NCBI RefSeq assembly: GCF_001465795.2
Contig: NZ_CP013659.2
Span: forward strand, 2,374,501-2,438,500
Reading direction: 5' to 3'
DNA: 64,000 bases
DNA from: Planococcus rifietoensis
GTDB taxonomy: Bacteria > Bacillota > Bacilli > Bacillales_A > Planococcaceae
Below the pieces are notes generated by a model. That model saw nothing but the letters and a program-made list of their open reading frames with translations, did not search any database and had not been told where the DNA came from. Position 1 is the first letter of the stretch. The number at the start of each line of letters is the position of its first letter. The translations under genes and the position numbers were made by a program. Below are positions 36,179-50,492 of this stretch, piece by piece.

Positions 36179-36508
36179 TGATTTCACCCCCTGCCGGACA
36201 AGCCGATTCAGCTGCTGGCTTATGGCCTGCCTGCTGTCCTGCCGGTAATAAAAGCATACTAAGACCGCCATTTCCTTGGCAATGTGGGAAATCGCGAATT
36301 TGAAAGGATTTCGGGCATCATTTGCGGAATTCTGAAAAGGGCAAAAAAAATTTCCGAACATTTCGCTGCGTGAACTACAGCTTTTCTTGAACAGCAAGCC
36401 GGTATGCAAAATCGTCATTTTGTTGCAATGCATTTTTTTCCATAGACATTCGCCGGGTATTTCTCCGCTATGCTATACTAAAACAAAGCTTTATCTGGAG
36501 GGAATTGC

Positions 36509-36949
36509 ATGAAAACCTTTAAAATGCTGTCGCTCGCTGTTGTAGACGGAGAACAATTGGTAGATTACCCGCTTCATGACGGCCTGATCATCAACCAGGA
36601 AAACGCTCAGCGTTCATGGGTTCTGGAACTGCTGGTGGACGAAAAGCATGAATCCGTTTTTCTCGATATGAAACAAAGCGGTAAAGTGCATGATGTCAAA
36701 GTCGTCATTTCCTATCCTGGAAACGAACCGGCCACGTTTGAAGTAATTATCCATGCCGTCAAGCCGATTGGCGGACACGTCTCTGTGTTGATGAAAGGGA
36801 CATTGAAACGGGCGCGCCGCAAATACGCTGAAACTTTATTGTCGGAGCTATTGGAAGATGGGCTCGAAGGACAAGAACTGCTTGATCGTTTCGAAAGCGA
36901 TATGCGGGAACGGCCGGTATTGCGAAAAGACGAAAGCAAATCCATATAA
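36509..36949 (+). CDS. ywpF: YwpF-like protein
   Basis: A 146-residue soluble protein matching B. subtilis YwpF in length, gene position (next to the ssb paralogue) and the opening MKTFKMLSLAVVDG. Mixed alpha/beta with a helical C-terminal half. Function unknown. GGAGGG precedes ATG 36509, and a TATACT box is visible about 35 bp upstream. It is transcribed toward fabZ and the two share a bidirectional terminator. Confidence 0.8.
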   Translation: MKTFKMLSLAVVDGEQLVDYPLHDGLIINQENAQRSWVLELLVDEKHESVFLDMKQSGKVHDVKVVISYPGNEPATFEVIIHAVKPIGGHVSVLMKGTLKRARRKYAETLLSELLEDGLEGQELLDRFESDMRERPVLRKDESKSI

Positions 36950-36950
36950 C

Positions 36951-36998
36951 AAAAAACTGCCTCCCGCAGCCGAATTGGCTGCGGGAGGCAGTTTTGTT
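36951..36998. terminator. Bidirectional terminator between ywpF and fabZ
   Basis: A perfect stem AACTGCCTCCCGCAGCC/GGCTGCGGGAGGCAGTT with A and T runs on the outside serves both convergent genes. Confidence 0.92.
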
Positions 36999-37005
36999 TA
37001 GCATC

Positions 37006-37443
37006 TTATTTTTCCTGGACTGGCCCAAGCGCGAATAAAATGTCACATTCACAAGCAATTTCGCCATCTACTGTCGCAATGGCATGTCCTTTGCCCATAG
37101 AACCGCGCAGGCGCGTCAATTCCACTTCCAAGCGCAATTGATCACCTGGCGTGACTTGGCGCTTGAAGCGGCAATTATCAATGCCTGTGAAGAAGGCTAA
37201 GCGGCCTTTGTTTTCTTCCATTTGAAGAACAGCAGCTGCTCCGACCTGTGCCAGCGCTTCAACGATCAAGACGCCCGGCATTACAGGATAACCCGGAAAA
37301 TGGCCGTTAAAGAAATCTTCATTGGCGGTGACGTTTTTCAGCCCGACCGCTTTTTTCCCCGCTTCGATTTCAATGATTCGATCGACCATCAAAAATGGAT
37401 AGCGGTGAGGCAAAATTGCCTGTACTTGTTCTGTCGTCAACAT
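37006..37443 (-). CDS. fabZ: 3-hydroxyacyl-ACP dehydratase
   Basis: A 145-residue hot-dog enzyme that removes water from (3R)-hydroxyacyl-ACP in fatty-acid elongation. Catalytic His lies in [20 protein letters not shown] (HFP-x8-G-x-L motif), with Glu at the expected distance. The start at 37443 has AAGGGA about 9 nt upstream; the ATG at 37452 is too close to that site. B. subtilis has fabZ (ywpB) in the same mbl-to-ssb interval. Confidence 0.93.
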   Translation of the reverse strand: MLTTEQVQAILPHRYPFLMVDRIIEIEAGKKAVGLKNVTANEDFFNGHFPGYPVMPGVLIVEALAQVGAAAVLQMEENKGRLAFFTGIDNCRFKRQVTPGDQLRLEVELTRLRGSMGKGHAIATVDGEIACECDILFALGPVQEK

Positions 37444-37502
37444 AGTTTCCATTCCCTTCTACATATACTGCTAGTGTCCAATCAGGCTTTATCGCTTGCT
37501 GA

Positions 37503-37766
37503 TCATGTGACGCCGCGCATGATATCAAAGATGTGCTGCCAGGTTTCCCATTTCAGTGCATCTCCCGCATTGCCATCTCCAATGACGCCGTATCCGATCA
37601 TAGCGCCTAGTGCTGCCATAACGACGAGAAGCGCAATGACCAAAAGAATGCGCAGCCAAATCGGAAACATGCGAATTTGCACCCAACGTGTTTTCTTTTG
37701 CGGCTTTTCATGTTGCGTATTCGGTTTATCTGGCTGAGTCGAGCCAACTTTTCGTGATTGTGCCAT
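37503..37766 (-). CDS. EpuA-like small membrane protein
   Basis: An 87-residue protein with a basic Ser/Lys-rich N terminus (about 1-35), one membrane helix (FPIWLRILLVIALLVVMAAL, about 34-53) and a short extracytoplasmic tail. It matches the EpuA family, often labelled in databases as an RNA polymerase subunit although nothing in its sequence supports that. It follows mbl by 103 bp and may be cotranscribed with it. Confidence 0.7.
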   Translation of the reverse strand: MAQSRKVGSTQPDKPNTQHEKPQKKTRWVQIRMFPIWLRILLVIALLVVMAALGAMIGYGVIGDGNAGDALKWETWQHIFDIMRGVT

Positions 37767-37869
37767 TGCTATGTCAACCTTTCTTCTTTAAATGCCCAAA
37801 GCCATACAAGTTACTTCACTATCTGCCATTATACTAAAAAGCTAGGGCTGTGGAACAAAAATTTGAACT

Positions 37870-38865
37870 TTATCTCCTTGAACGGAAAATATCCTGTTTC
37901 GCTTCGAGCATTTTTCCGGTTCCGAGCACAACGCATTCTTTCGGATGTTCCGCAATGGCGACCGGGATGCCAAGACGCTCTGCCAACAGCCGGTCCAACC
38001 CGCCAAGCAAAGCTCCCCCGCCAGTCAGCACCCCGCCACGATCGATGATATCCGATGCCAGTTCAGGCGGCGTTTGTTCGAGCACCACGCGCACGCCTTC
38101 TGCAACTTGCTCGACCGATTCACGCAAAGCTTCCGTAATTTCCTGCGCTTTCAATGTGACTGTCCGCGGATAACCCGTCAGCATGTCACGCCCTCGGATG
38201 TCCATCGTGGCTTGTTGATCGCCGCCGAGCGACCCAAATTCGACTTTCAGTTTCTCGGCTGTCCGTTCTCCAATCAGCAATTTGTGTTTCTTTTTGATGT
38301 AATTGAGGATGTCCAGGTCAAAATGATCGCCTGCTACTTTTAAGGTTACGCTTTTGACGATTTCCCCCATCGACAAAACCGCAATATCGGAAGTTCCCCC
38401 GCCGATATCGATGACGAGGCTCGCATCTGCCTGATAAATATCAAGCCCTGCGCCGATCGCCGCTACTTTCGGCTCCACTTCGACGTAGACTTTTCGCGCG
38501 CCCGCTTTTTCCGCCACTTCGCGAATGGCCTTCTGTTCGATGCTCGTGATATTCGCCGGACAACAGATGAGGATGCGCGGCTTCATCATAAAGCCTTTCA
38601 GTTTCAGTACTTGGATAAAATGCTTGAGCATCAATTCCGTAATATCAAAATCATGGATGACCCCGTCTTTTAATGGGCGAATAACGGCAATATGCTGGGG
38701 TGTGCGGCCCATCATCTTCTGCGCTTCCGTTCCGACGGCGATCAGTTCATTGGATTTTTTATCGACTGCTACTACGGACGGCTCGTTTAAAATGATGCCT
38801 TTGCCTTTTACATAGATCAGCACATTGGCTGTTCCGAGATCGATGCCTATATCTTTCGAAAACAT
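37870..38865 (-). CDS. mbl: MreB-like actin homologue Mbl
   Basis: A 331-residue bacterial actin. IDLGTANVLIYVKGKG gives phosphate 1, DIGGGTSDIAVLS phosphate 2 and GGGALLGGLDRLLAE the adenosine motif. Mbl guides peptidoglycan synthesis along the cylinder in rods. The start at 38865 has AGGGGA upstream; an in-frame codon at 38922 is not supported. Assigned to Mbl rather than MreB by its position next to murAA and fabZ. In Planococcus, which are mostly coccoid, retention of Mbl is itself of note. Confidence 0.88.
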   Translation of the reverse strand: MFSKDIGIDLGTANVLIYVKGKGIILNEPSVVAVDKKSNELIAVGTEAQKMMGRTPQHIAVIRPLKDGVIHDFDITELMLKHFIQVLKLKGFMMKPRILICCPANITSIEQKAIREVAEKAGARKVYVEVEPKVAAIGAGLDIYQADASLVIDIGGGTSDIAVLSMGEIVKSVTLKVAGDHFDLDILNYIKKKHKLLIGERTAEKLKVEFGSLGGDQQATMDIRGRDMLTGYPRTVTLKAQEITEALRESVEQVAEGVRVVLEQTPPELASDIIDRGGVLTGGGALLGGLDRLLAERLGIPVAIAEHPKECVVLGTGKMLEAKQDIFRSRR

Positions 38866-38966
38866 TACGCCGTCCCCTTCCTTTGTTCTGCGATGTTGAG
38901 TGGAGTTCAGTTTTCTAAACAACTCAATAATACAAATCTTTTATATCAGATGAATAGCCATGTATC

Positions 38967-39102
38967 AAAGAGTGGAAGACGGCGACTCCTGCGGGAATAG
39001 CGCGAGCTGAAGACCCTGGACTGAGCGTGAGCGAGGGAAGCGGCTGAAGCCGTGCCCGCGGAAAGCGTCCGTCTGGAGCGATTTTACCATTCTTCACTCT
39101 TT
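38967..39102. repeat. Family D hairpin repeat, copy 2
   Basis: Outer arms AAAGAGTG (38967-38974) and CACTCTTT (39095-39102), second arms AGACGG (38977-38982) and CCGTCT (39069-39074), then the conserved GCGACTCCTGCGGG to CCCGCGGAAAGCG core. Both outer stems differ from copy 1 at 9017-9154 yet pair within the copy. It occupies the interval where B. subtilis has spoIID to spoIIID. Confidence 0.88.
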
Positions 39103-39199
39103 CTAATGTTCTAATTCAATTTGTCTAGTTAAAATCTTATCATAATCCTGCAACAGCTGACAAAATTCTCCGAAAATACTTTCACACTGTTTTTCTACG

Positions 39200-39233
39200 A
39201 AAAAAACCTGCCGCTCAATTGTGCGACAGGCCT
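39200..39233 (-). terminator. Terminator of murA
   Basis: Minus-strand stem CCTGTCGC/GCGGCAGG followed by T7. Confidence 0.88.
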
Positions 39234-39263
39234 TTAATCTTATGAAGTATGAGTCCTGATGAA

Positions 39264-40562
39264 TTAAACCATTTGCTCTTCTTTTACTTCGCTTGTTTCA
39301 GTCGATACGCGTTCAATGTCTGCTCCTAGAGCTTCCAGCTTCAAGTGGAAATCAACATATCCGCGGTCTAAATGATAGAGTTCGTGTACACGTGTAATGC
39401 CTTCTGCAGCCAGTCCAGCCAAGATCAATGCAGCAGCTGCACGTAGATCGGTCGCTGAAACTTGCGCACCTTGCAATTTAGAAGGGCCTTCCATGATAAC
39501 TGAACGGCCTTCAATCTTAACGGATGCATTCATCCGGCGGAATTCCTCAACGTGCATGAAGCGGTTTTCAAAAACCGTTTCAGTCAAAATGCCACTGCCT
39601 TGTGCCGTCAGCATCAATGACATCATTTGCGACTGCATGTCTGTCGGGAAGCCTGGATGCGGCATCGTCTTGATGTCGATCGAACGAAGCGGGCGTGTCG
39701 CACGGACGCGCAAGCCTTCATCCGTTTCTTGGATATCGACTCCCATTTCGCCCATTTTCGAGATCAAGGCAGCCATATGTTCCGGAACTGCGTTTTCAAT
39801 GATAACGTCGCCTTCAGTGATGGCAGCTGCCACCATGAATGTTCCAGCTTCTACACGGTCAGGAATGATCGAGTGATTCGAACCGTGAAGAGTTTCCACG
39901 CCTTCGATGCGCATTGTGTCTGTACCAGCGCCTTTGACTTTACCGCCCATTTCGTTGATATAATTCGCTAGGTCAACGATTTCCGGCTCTTTCGCTGCGT
40001 TTTCGATGATTGTTACACCGTCTGCAAGCGCTGCGGCTGACATAATGTTCTCTGTCGCACCGACACTTGGGAAGTCGAGATAGATTTTAGCACCGCGCAA
40101 ACGGCCATCCGTTTTGGCTTCAACAAAGCCGTTGCCAAACGTGATGTTCGCTCCCATTGCTTCAAAGCCTTTTAGGTGCTGATCGATCGGACGGGATCCG
40201 ATTGCGCAGCCGCCTGGCAAAGCGACACGGGCAAATACGTTGCGTGCAAGTACCGGCCCCATGACGAGAATAGATGCGCGCATTTTGCGGACATATTCGA
40301 ACTGTGCTTCACTCGATAGTTGTGAAGATGCATCGATGTGCATTTCATTTTTTTCCGGGAAATATTCGATGTCGACATTCAAACTTCTCAATACTTCCTG
40401 AATAGTGTAGACATCTGCAAGATTCGGCACTTCGGTAATGAAGCTCTTTCCTTCGCTTGCAAGAAGCGCGCCTGCCAATACTGGCAGTACTGCGTTCTTA
40501 GCTCCTTCTACCCGTACTTTCCCTGTTAATTTCTTTCCGCCTTTAACGATGATATGATCCAA
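39264..40562 (-). CDS. murA: UDP-N-acetylglucosamine 1-carboxyvinyltransferase
   Basis: A 432-residue enzyme that transfers enolpyruvate from PEP to UDP-GlcNAc, the first committed step of peptidoglycan synthesis and the target of fosfomycin. [12 protein letters not shown] near the N terminus and the active-site loop [18 protein letters not shown] with its catalytic Cys are intact. I chose TTG 40562 because GGAGGG lies 7 nt upstream; ATG 40577 overlaps that site. It corresponds to murAA by synteny (next to ywzB and mbl). Confidence 0.93.
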   Translation of the reverse strand: MDHIIVKGGKKLTGKVRVEGAKNAVLPVLAGALLASEGKSFITEVPNLADVYTIQEVLRSLNVDIEYFPEKNEMHIDASSQLSSEAQFEYVRKMRASILVMGPVLARNVFARVALPGGCAIGSRPIDQHLKGFEAMGANITFGNGFVEAKTDGRLRGAKIYLDFPSVGATENIMSAAALADGVTIIENAAKEPEIVDLANYINEMGGKVKGAGTDTMRIEGVETLHGSNHSIIPDRVEAGTFMVAAAITEGDVIIENAVPEHMAALISKMGEMGVDIQETDEGLRVRATRPLRSIDIKTMPHPGFPTDMQSQMMSLMLTAQGSGILTETVFENRFMHVEEFRRMNASVKIEGRSVIMEGPSKLQGAQVSATDLRAAAALILAGLAAEGITRVHELYHLDRGYVDFHLKLEALGADIERVSTETSEVKEEQMV

Positions 40563-40684
40563 AGCATAGCCCTCCATGTGTTTAATAGTCCCTTATTTAT
40601 ACAGCTCTCACGTATATTTTCACATTTAATAATCTCTGTAGTTTATGGTAGTAAAAAATGAAAACCTTATCTATAATACCTTGT

Positions 40685-40727
40685 TTTTTGATAAGAAACA
40701 AGCATTACAAGGCTTTCTTATCAAAAA
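40685..40727. promoter_or_regulatory. AT-rich inverted repeat upstream of murA
   Basis: Arms TTTTTGATAAGAAA (40685-40698) and TTTCTTATCAAAAA (40714-40727) are perfectly complementary over 14 bp with a 15-nt spacer. No gene ends here on either strand, so an operator or RNA leader of murA is more likely than a terminator. The surrounding 40578-40935 interval has no other feature except the IR at 40881. Confidence 0.6.
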
Positions 40728-40880
40728 CTCAATATACCCCATGTTGTTCGCATGTATAGGTATTTTTATGTCCGTGGCGAAAAAAGAAATATTACAAATT
40801 GATTACAGTTAGTTGTTTCCCCACTTCAATAGAAATAAACCATTAGACAGTGAATATTTCCCGGGAAATAGTAAAACATT

Positions 40881-40931
40881 GCCGATTTGCCATAGGAACG
40901 GCATGTATCCGCATTACCATGGCAAATCGGC
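40881..40931 (-). terminator. Inverted repeat just after ywzB
   Basis: Arms GCCGATTTGCCAT/ATGGCAAATCGGC (13 bp, 25-nt spacer) end 5 bp after the ywzB stop codon. On the minus strand the stem is followed by AATGTTTTAC, a poor T run, so it may be a weak terminator or mRNA end stabiliser. Confidence 0.6.
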
Positions 40932-40935
40932 CATG

Positions 40936-41169
40936 CTAAAATAGGTACGGCAATTGCCTAGACCATGCCGAAATTTCCAAAAAGAAGTTGGAGACGGACG
41001 TCCCGATCACAATGCTCAAAAATATGTACAAAATCTGTGCTTGCAATACATGATGTTTCGCTATCCATTTATCGAACATCACAGCCCGTAAGGCGTAAAA
41101 AGAAACGCCAGTGAAAAAGATATGGCTGATGATTGAAATCAATGCCTGCTGTCCGATGTATAATTCCAC
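40936..41169 (-). CDS. ywzB: DUF1146 family membrane protein (YwzB)
   Basis: A 77-residue protein with two membrane helices (about 10-30 and 45-65). The sequence ISHIFFTGVSFYALRAVMFD and the downstream ILYIFLSIVIGTSVSNFFL match DUF1146/YwzB, which sits between the ATP synthase operon and murAA in Bacillus. Function unknown. ywmB, the usual next gene, is missing here. Confidence 0.85.
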   Translation of the reverse strand: MELYIGQQALISIISHIFFTGVSFYALRAVMFDKWIAKHHVLQAQILYIFLSIVIGTSVSNFFLEISAWSRQLPYLF

Positions 41170-41291
41170 TCTACACTCTCCTTTCGTCTCATATCGTATT
41201 TGTTGAAACCCCTGCTGTTAGTATAGCTGAAATCATTTCATATGGCATAAAACTTCATGAGTTTTTCGTGAAATCTTGCCCATTTTCCAAT

Positions 41292-41331
41292 AAAAAAGAC
41301 GGACGGAAGCGAATCGCTTCCGTCCGTCCCA
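41292..41331 (-). terminator. Terminator of the ATP synthase operon
   Basis: Minus-strand stem GACGGACGGAAGCG/CGCTTCCGTCCGTC with 3-nt loop and T6, immediately after atpC. Confidence 0.93.
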
Positions 41332-41336
41332 TTTTA

Positions 41337-43268
<1,932 letters not shown>

Positions 43269-43277
43269 CTAGTCTCC

Positions 43278-43374
43278 GGAAGCCAGATTCTCGGGTCATA
43301 AGCCAACTTCCCTGTGCGGCAGAAAGCGCCGCTTCGGGAATTCGTCTTATGCCTGTCGAATCTAAACGGCTTCC
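43278..43374. repeat. Family C structured repeat between atpG and atpD
   Basis: Arms GGAAGCC (43278-43284)/GGCTTCC (43368-43374) and GATTC/GAATC (43286-43290, 43358-43362), separated on the 3-prime side by TAAAC. Inside are CATAAG/CTTATG, TTCCC/GGGAA and GCGGC/GCCGC. Flanking CGCTTTTCTT motifs mark both ends. It fills the 203-bp atpG-atpD gap. Confidence 0.88.
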
Positions 43375-43384
43375 TTCGCTTTTC

Positions 43385-44260
<876 letters not shown>

Positions 44261-44290
44261 TTATTTTTTCTTCCGATCCTGCCAGGGAGC

Positions 44291-45820
<1,530 letters not shown>

Positions 45821-45827
45821 TCATAAA

Positions 45828-46358
45828 TTAGCCGATCAATTGACGCTGCAAGCGGGCAAGTTTCGTGCTGACGCTGCTGTCAAAGATGCGGTTTCCGATT
45901 TGAAGGCGCAATCCACCGATCAATGATGGGTCGATTACGTTTTCAATCCGTAAAGAATTCTTGCCGATGCTTTTCGCGAAAGCTGTGGAAAGAGATGCCG
46001 TTTCTTCTTCCGTCAATGGACGAGTCGAATAAACTGTTGCATCTTCAATTCCCTGCTCTTCGTTCGAAAGCTTGATATATGCTTGTGTCATATCACTGAT
46101 TTCGTTCATGCGTCTGCGGTCACCCAACATCTGAAGTGTATTCAAGACGTATGTGTTAACGCCTTGAAATACTTCGTTGATGAGGTTTGTGCGCTTATCA
46201 GATGAAAGTTTCGGTGACACGATCAATTGGTAAAGTTCAGGAGTCAACTTGAAAACTTTACGTACTTCACGGAGATCCTGTTCGATTTCCAAAGTCACAT
46301 TGTGTTCTTTGGCTACCTGGAATAATGCCGATGCGTAGCGCTCAGCGACTTGGCTCAT
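45828..46358 (-). CDS. atpH: ATP synthase F1 subunit delta
   Basis: A 176-residue stator subunit that joins F1 to the peripheral stalk. AERYASALFQVA at the N terminus and the C-terminal DPSLIGGLRLQIGNRIFDSS are diagnostic. The start overlaps the atpF stop by 4 bp. Confidence 0.95.
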   Translation of the reverse strand: MSQVAERYASALFQVAKEHNVTLEIEQDLREVRKVFKLTPELYQLIVSPKLSSDKRTNLINEVFQGVNTYVLNTLQMLGDRRRMNEISDMTQAYIKLSNEEQGIEDATVYSTRPLTEEETASLSTAFAKSIGKNSLRIENVIDPSLIGGLRLQIGNRIFDSSVSTKLARLQRQLIG

Positions 46359-46876
46359 TGCACTTCGCCTGCCTTCGCAATCGTTTCGTTAATCAACTGA
46401 CGGTTGTCTTCCTCAGAGATTTCCTTGTCCAATACTCTCGTAGCTGCCAACAAGGACAGAGCCACAACTTCTTCACGTACTGCTGCGATCGCTTTTTCGC
46501 GCTCGTTAGCAATTTCTGCCACTGCGGATTCTTTCATGCGGGCAGATTCAGCACGCGCTGTCGTAATGATTTCCTCACGAGAAACTTCGCCTTGTTTCTT
46601 GGCATTTTCAACGATTTCCTGCGCCTGGTTGCGGGCATCCTTCAAAAGGCTGCGCTGCTCATCAAGCATTTGCTGTGATTCCTGACGGCTTTTTTCAGCA
46701 GTTTCGATCTCACTTGCGATCAGATCTTCACGCTGCTGCATAACGCCCATCAATGGACCCCATGCAAATTTCTTCAACAGGGCCATTAGGAGCAAAAAGA
46801 TGACCAATGTTGCGATGATGTCTCCAATATTCAAAAACTCCCCGGTTGCACCGAGTACGAGGTGATCAAAAAACAC
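46355..46876 (-). CDS. atpF: ATP synthase Fo subunit b
   Basis: A 173-residue peripheral-stalk subunit with one N-terminal membrane helix (about 12-35) and a long charged helix for dimerisation. The start is GTG 46876, preceded by AAGGGAG. A repeat-filled 312-bp gap separates it from atpE, where most bacilli have only a short spacer. Confidence 0.95.
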   Translation of the reverse strand: MFFDHLVLGATGEFLNIGDIIATLVIFLLLMALLKKFAWGPLMGVMQQREDLIASEIETAEKSRQESQQMLDEQRSLLKDARNQAQEIVENAKKQGEVSREEIITTARAESARMKESAVAEIANEREKAIAAVREEVVALSLLAATRVLDKEISEEDNRQLINETIAKAGEVQ

Positions 46877-47080
46877 GATTGTTTCACTCCCTTCAAGAGC
46901 CTAAAATACTTTTTCTTCTATTATATATACTACTTAAAATCGTTAGATGTGCTGTCGAAATCCAAAATGCATCATACAAGCATAAATGGCGAAAAACATG
47001 CCGGAGCATTCTCGCCATTTAGCTTTTCAGTAATAAATTGCTTTGTCTAGTTCTTCCGCTTTTCGCGATGTCTAGACTTC

Positions 47081-47174
47081 AACGGCCAACTCCTCGGGTC
47101 ATAAGACAGCCCAGCTACGCGGCTCTCGCCACTGCGCTGGTCTGTCTTATGCCGGTCGGAGCTGAACGGCCGTT
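47081..47174. repeat. Family C structured repeat between atpE and atpF
   Basis: Outer arms AACGGCC (47081-47087)/GGCCGTT (47168-47174), then CTCC/GGAG (47090-47093, 47158-47161) with CTGAAC on the 3-prime side, then a perfect CATAAGACAG/CTGTCTTATG stem and inner CCAGC/GCTGG. Flanking motifs CGCTTTTC and TCTAG are shared with the other copies. It lies within the 47188-46877 intergenic gap. Confidence 0.88.
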
Positions 47175-47188
47175 TCCGCTTTTCTTTA

Positions 47189-47416
<228 letters not shown>

Positions 47417-47460
47417 TCAGGATAATTGTTTTTTTTGTTTTGCCCGAAGGCAGTTTATAC

Positions 47461-48571
<1,111 letters not shown>

Positions 48572-48574
48572 TTT

Positions 48575-48796
48575 TTACATGTCTCCTGATTCGAATTTTC
48601 GGACGGTCTGAAGCATCGCCCAAACCCCGGCACTCAGGCCGACGAGCAAGCAGATGATCAAAAAGAGCGGGGCGGTTCCGAATTGCTCATCAAGCCACAT
48701 CCCTGTAAAGACTCCGATTAGTACGGACCCGACAAGTTGTGAGAGAATGACGGAATAAATCGCCATTGCTTGTAAGGGACTTTTTTTCGGGTGCAT
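48575..48796 (-). CDS. atpZ: AtpZ/AtpI family protein
   Basis: A 73-residue protein with two membrane helices (about 12-32 and 42-62) and the sequence VGVFTGMWLDEQFGT-type loop (here IGVFTGMWLDEQFGTAP), typical of AtpZ, which has been linked to c-ring assembly or Mg2+/Ca2+ handling with AtpI. The start at 48796 has GAGGGG upstream; an in-frame codon at 48901 would lie before the expected transcript leader and is not conserved. First gene of the atp operon. Confidence 0.88.
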   Translation of the reverse strand: MHPKKSPLQAMAIYSVILSQLVGSVLIGVFTGMWLDEQFGTAPLFLIICLLVGLSAGVWAMLQTVRKFESGDM

Positions 48797-48915
48797 GATA
48801 AACCCCTCGAAATTCATAATGATTTGACATTCACGCCCATAAAAAGAGCAGTCGCATCTGGCTTTCAATAGCACATCCATTATGTATGAAAACCCTCTCA
48901 TGCAGACCCTTTGTA

Positions 48916-48944
48916 AGCATACAATAGGGGTAAAATCATGTCAA
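48916..48944 (-). promoter_or_regulatory. Sigma-A promoter of the ATP synthase operon
   Basis: A perfect -35 TTGACA (48944-48939) and -10 TATGCT (48921-48916) are separated by 17 bp. Transcription would start about 110 bp before atpZ. Confidence 0.8.
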
Positions 48945-49020
48945 TTGCATGTAGTGAAAAACTTCACAAGCAAAAACCCACCGACATATGATTGACAAAT
49001 TTGTTACAAGAAAAGCGGAG

Positions 49021-49239
49021 GCAGCCGTTTAGACCCGACAAGCACAAGACGCTTTGCTGACGCGGCGCCTTTTGCCGCATAAGCAAAGTGGCTTGTGACC
49101 TCGAGGGTCTGGCTGCCGAAGCTAGACACCAAGAAAAGTGGAGGCGGTCGTTTTGGCTCGACAGGCGTAAGCCGAATTCCCGAAGCGGCGCTTTTCAGCC
49201 GCACAGGGGAGTTAGCTTACGACCCGAGAGCCAGACCGC
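49021..49239 (-). repeat. Two inverted family C repeats between wecB and atpZ
   Basis: Copy 1 (49021-49116): arms GCAGCC/GGCTGC and AGACCC/GGGTCT, inner CACAAG/CTTGTG, TTTGC/GCAAA and GCGGC/GCCGC. Copy 2 (49144-49239): arms GCGGTC/GACCGC and GGCTC/GAGCC, inner CGTAAG/CTTACG and GCGGC/GCCGC. An A-rich stretch ending AAAC interrupts the outer stem on one side in both. They lie upstream of the atp promoter and downstream of wecB. Confidence 0.88.
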
Positions 49240-49284
49240 TGACGCTAGACACCAAGAAAAGCGAAGGCAGCCAAATGGAAACCA

Positions 49285-49320
49285 AGCTAAGTGCGCGACG
49301 TCCTGTCGCAACGCTTAGCT
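49285..49320. repeat. Hairpin with GCGAC-GTCCT-GTCGC core, second copy
   Basis: Arms AGCTAAG/CTTAGCT around the same core as at 24207-24242, opposite orientation. It lies 35 bp after the wecB stop codon, again just downstream of a gene. Confidence 0.75.
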
Positions 49321-49354
49321 AACCAAACCCTGCGAGCCCTCTAATCCCCTTCTC

Positions 49355-50473
49355 CTACAACTCGCCGAAATACTTGTGCAAAGCTGCCACGATCCGCTGA
49401 GATGCTTTTCCGTCGCCATATGGATTCGATGCTTGCGACATCGCTTCATAGGCAGCCGCATCCGTCAGCAATTCCTTGCCTAGGCGGTAGATCGTTTCTT
49501 CGTCTGTTCCGGCAAGTTTCAACGTGCCGGCATCGATGCCTTCCGGCCGTTCCGTTGTATCGCGCAACACCAAAACAGGCTTACCGAGAGATGGCGCTTC
49601 TTCCTGCACCCCGCCCGAATCAGTCAGGATGAAATAAGACTGGGCTGCGAAGTTATGGAAATCCAATACTTCGAGCGGCTCGATCAAATGGATGCGCGGG
49701 TCGCGCCCAAGCACTTCATCTGCCACTTCACGGACAGCCGGATTCATGTGGACCGGATAGACCACTTGGATATCTTCATGCTCTTCGGTCAAGCGTTTGA
49801 TCGCACGGAACATATTGCGCATCGGCTCGCCGAGGTTTTCACGGCGATGCGCTGTCAATAAGATCATGCGGTCGCTGCCGATTTTATCAAGCACCGGGTG
49901 ATGGTAATTATCACGCACTGTCGTTTGCAAGGCATCGATTGCCGTGTTGCCCGTAATATAGATGGTTTCTTCTTTTTTATTCTCATCGCGCAGATTCTGT
50001 GCAGACTTCTCGGTCGGCGCAAAATGGATGTCCGCCATGACACCTGTTAATTGGCGGTTCATCTCTTCCGGGAAAGGAGAGTACTTATTGTGGGTCCGAA
50101 GCCCGGCTTCTACATGCCCGATTGAGATTTGATTGTACAAAGCGGCCAAACTTGCCGCGAATGTTGTCGTCGTATCTCCATGGACCAGCACGATATCCGG
50201 TTTCGCTTCTTTCATCACATCATCCAAGCCTTGCATAGCCCGCACCGTGACATCACTCAAGGTTTGGCGGTCTTTCATGATGTTCAAATCAAAATCGGGG
50301 GTGATGCCGAATGTTTCGAGCACTTGGTCAAGCATTTGGCGATGCTGTGCGGTCACAGTCACAAGCGGTTCGATCGTTTCTGGGTGCTTCTGCAATTCCA
50401 GTACAAGAGGCGCCATTTTAATCGCTTCCGGACGTGTGCCGAAAATCGTCATCACTTTCCATTTTTTCGTCAC
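49355..50473 (-). CDS. wecB: UDP-N-acetylglucosamine 2-epimerase (non-hydrolysing)
   Basis: A 372-residue cytosolic enzyme that interconverts UDP-GlcNAc and UDP-ManNAc. FGTRPEAIKMAPL at the N terminus, VLVHGDTTTTFA, HVEAGLRT, and TDSGGVQEEAPSLGKPVLVLR are diagnostic. The start is GTG 50473, as in B. subtilis mnaA by alignment of the first residues. It lies 19 bp after upp. It would supply both teichoic-acid linkage-unit ManNAc and the WecC substrate. Confidence 0.93.
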   Translation of the reverse strand: MTKKWKVMTIFGTRPEAIKMAPLVLELQKHPETIEPLVTVTAQHRQMLDQVLETFGITPDFDLNIMKDRQTLSDVTVRAMQGLDDVMKEAKPDIVLVHGDTTTTFAASLAALYNQISIGHVEAGLRTHNKYSPFPEEMNRQLTGVMADIHFAPTEKSAQNLRDENKKEETIYITGNTAIDALQTTVRDNYHHPVLDKIGSDRMILLTAHRRENLGEPMRNMFRAIKRLTEEHEDIQVVYPVHMNPAVREVADEVLGRDPRIHLIEPLEVLDFHNFAAQSYFILTDSGGVQEEAPSLGKPVLVLRDTTERPEGIDAGTLKLAGTDEETIYRLGKELLTDAAAYEAMSQASNPYGDGKASQRIVAALHKYFGEL

Positions 50474-50492
50474 TTCTGATCAACCCGCTTTC

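Noticed and set aside
36179-36433. 85-codon N-terminal extension of ssb
   Set aside because: The segment has no SSB-like sequence and the ATG at 36178 has a good ribosome site and the standard family start.
38866-39263. A missed gene between mbl and murA
   Set aside because: No frame with a ribosome site is present; the space is filled by the family D palindrome and the murA terminator.
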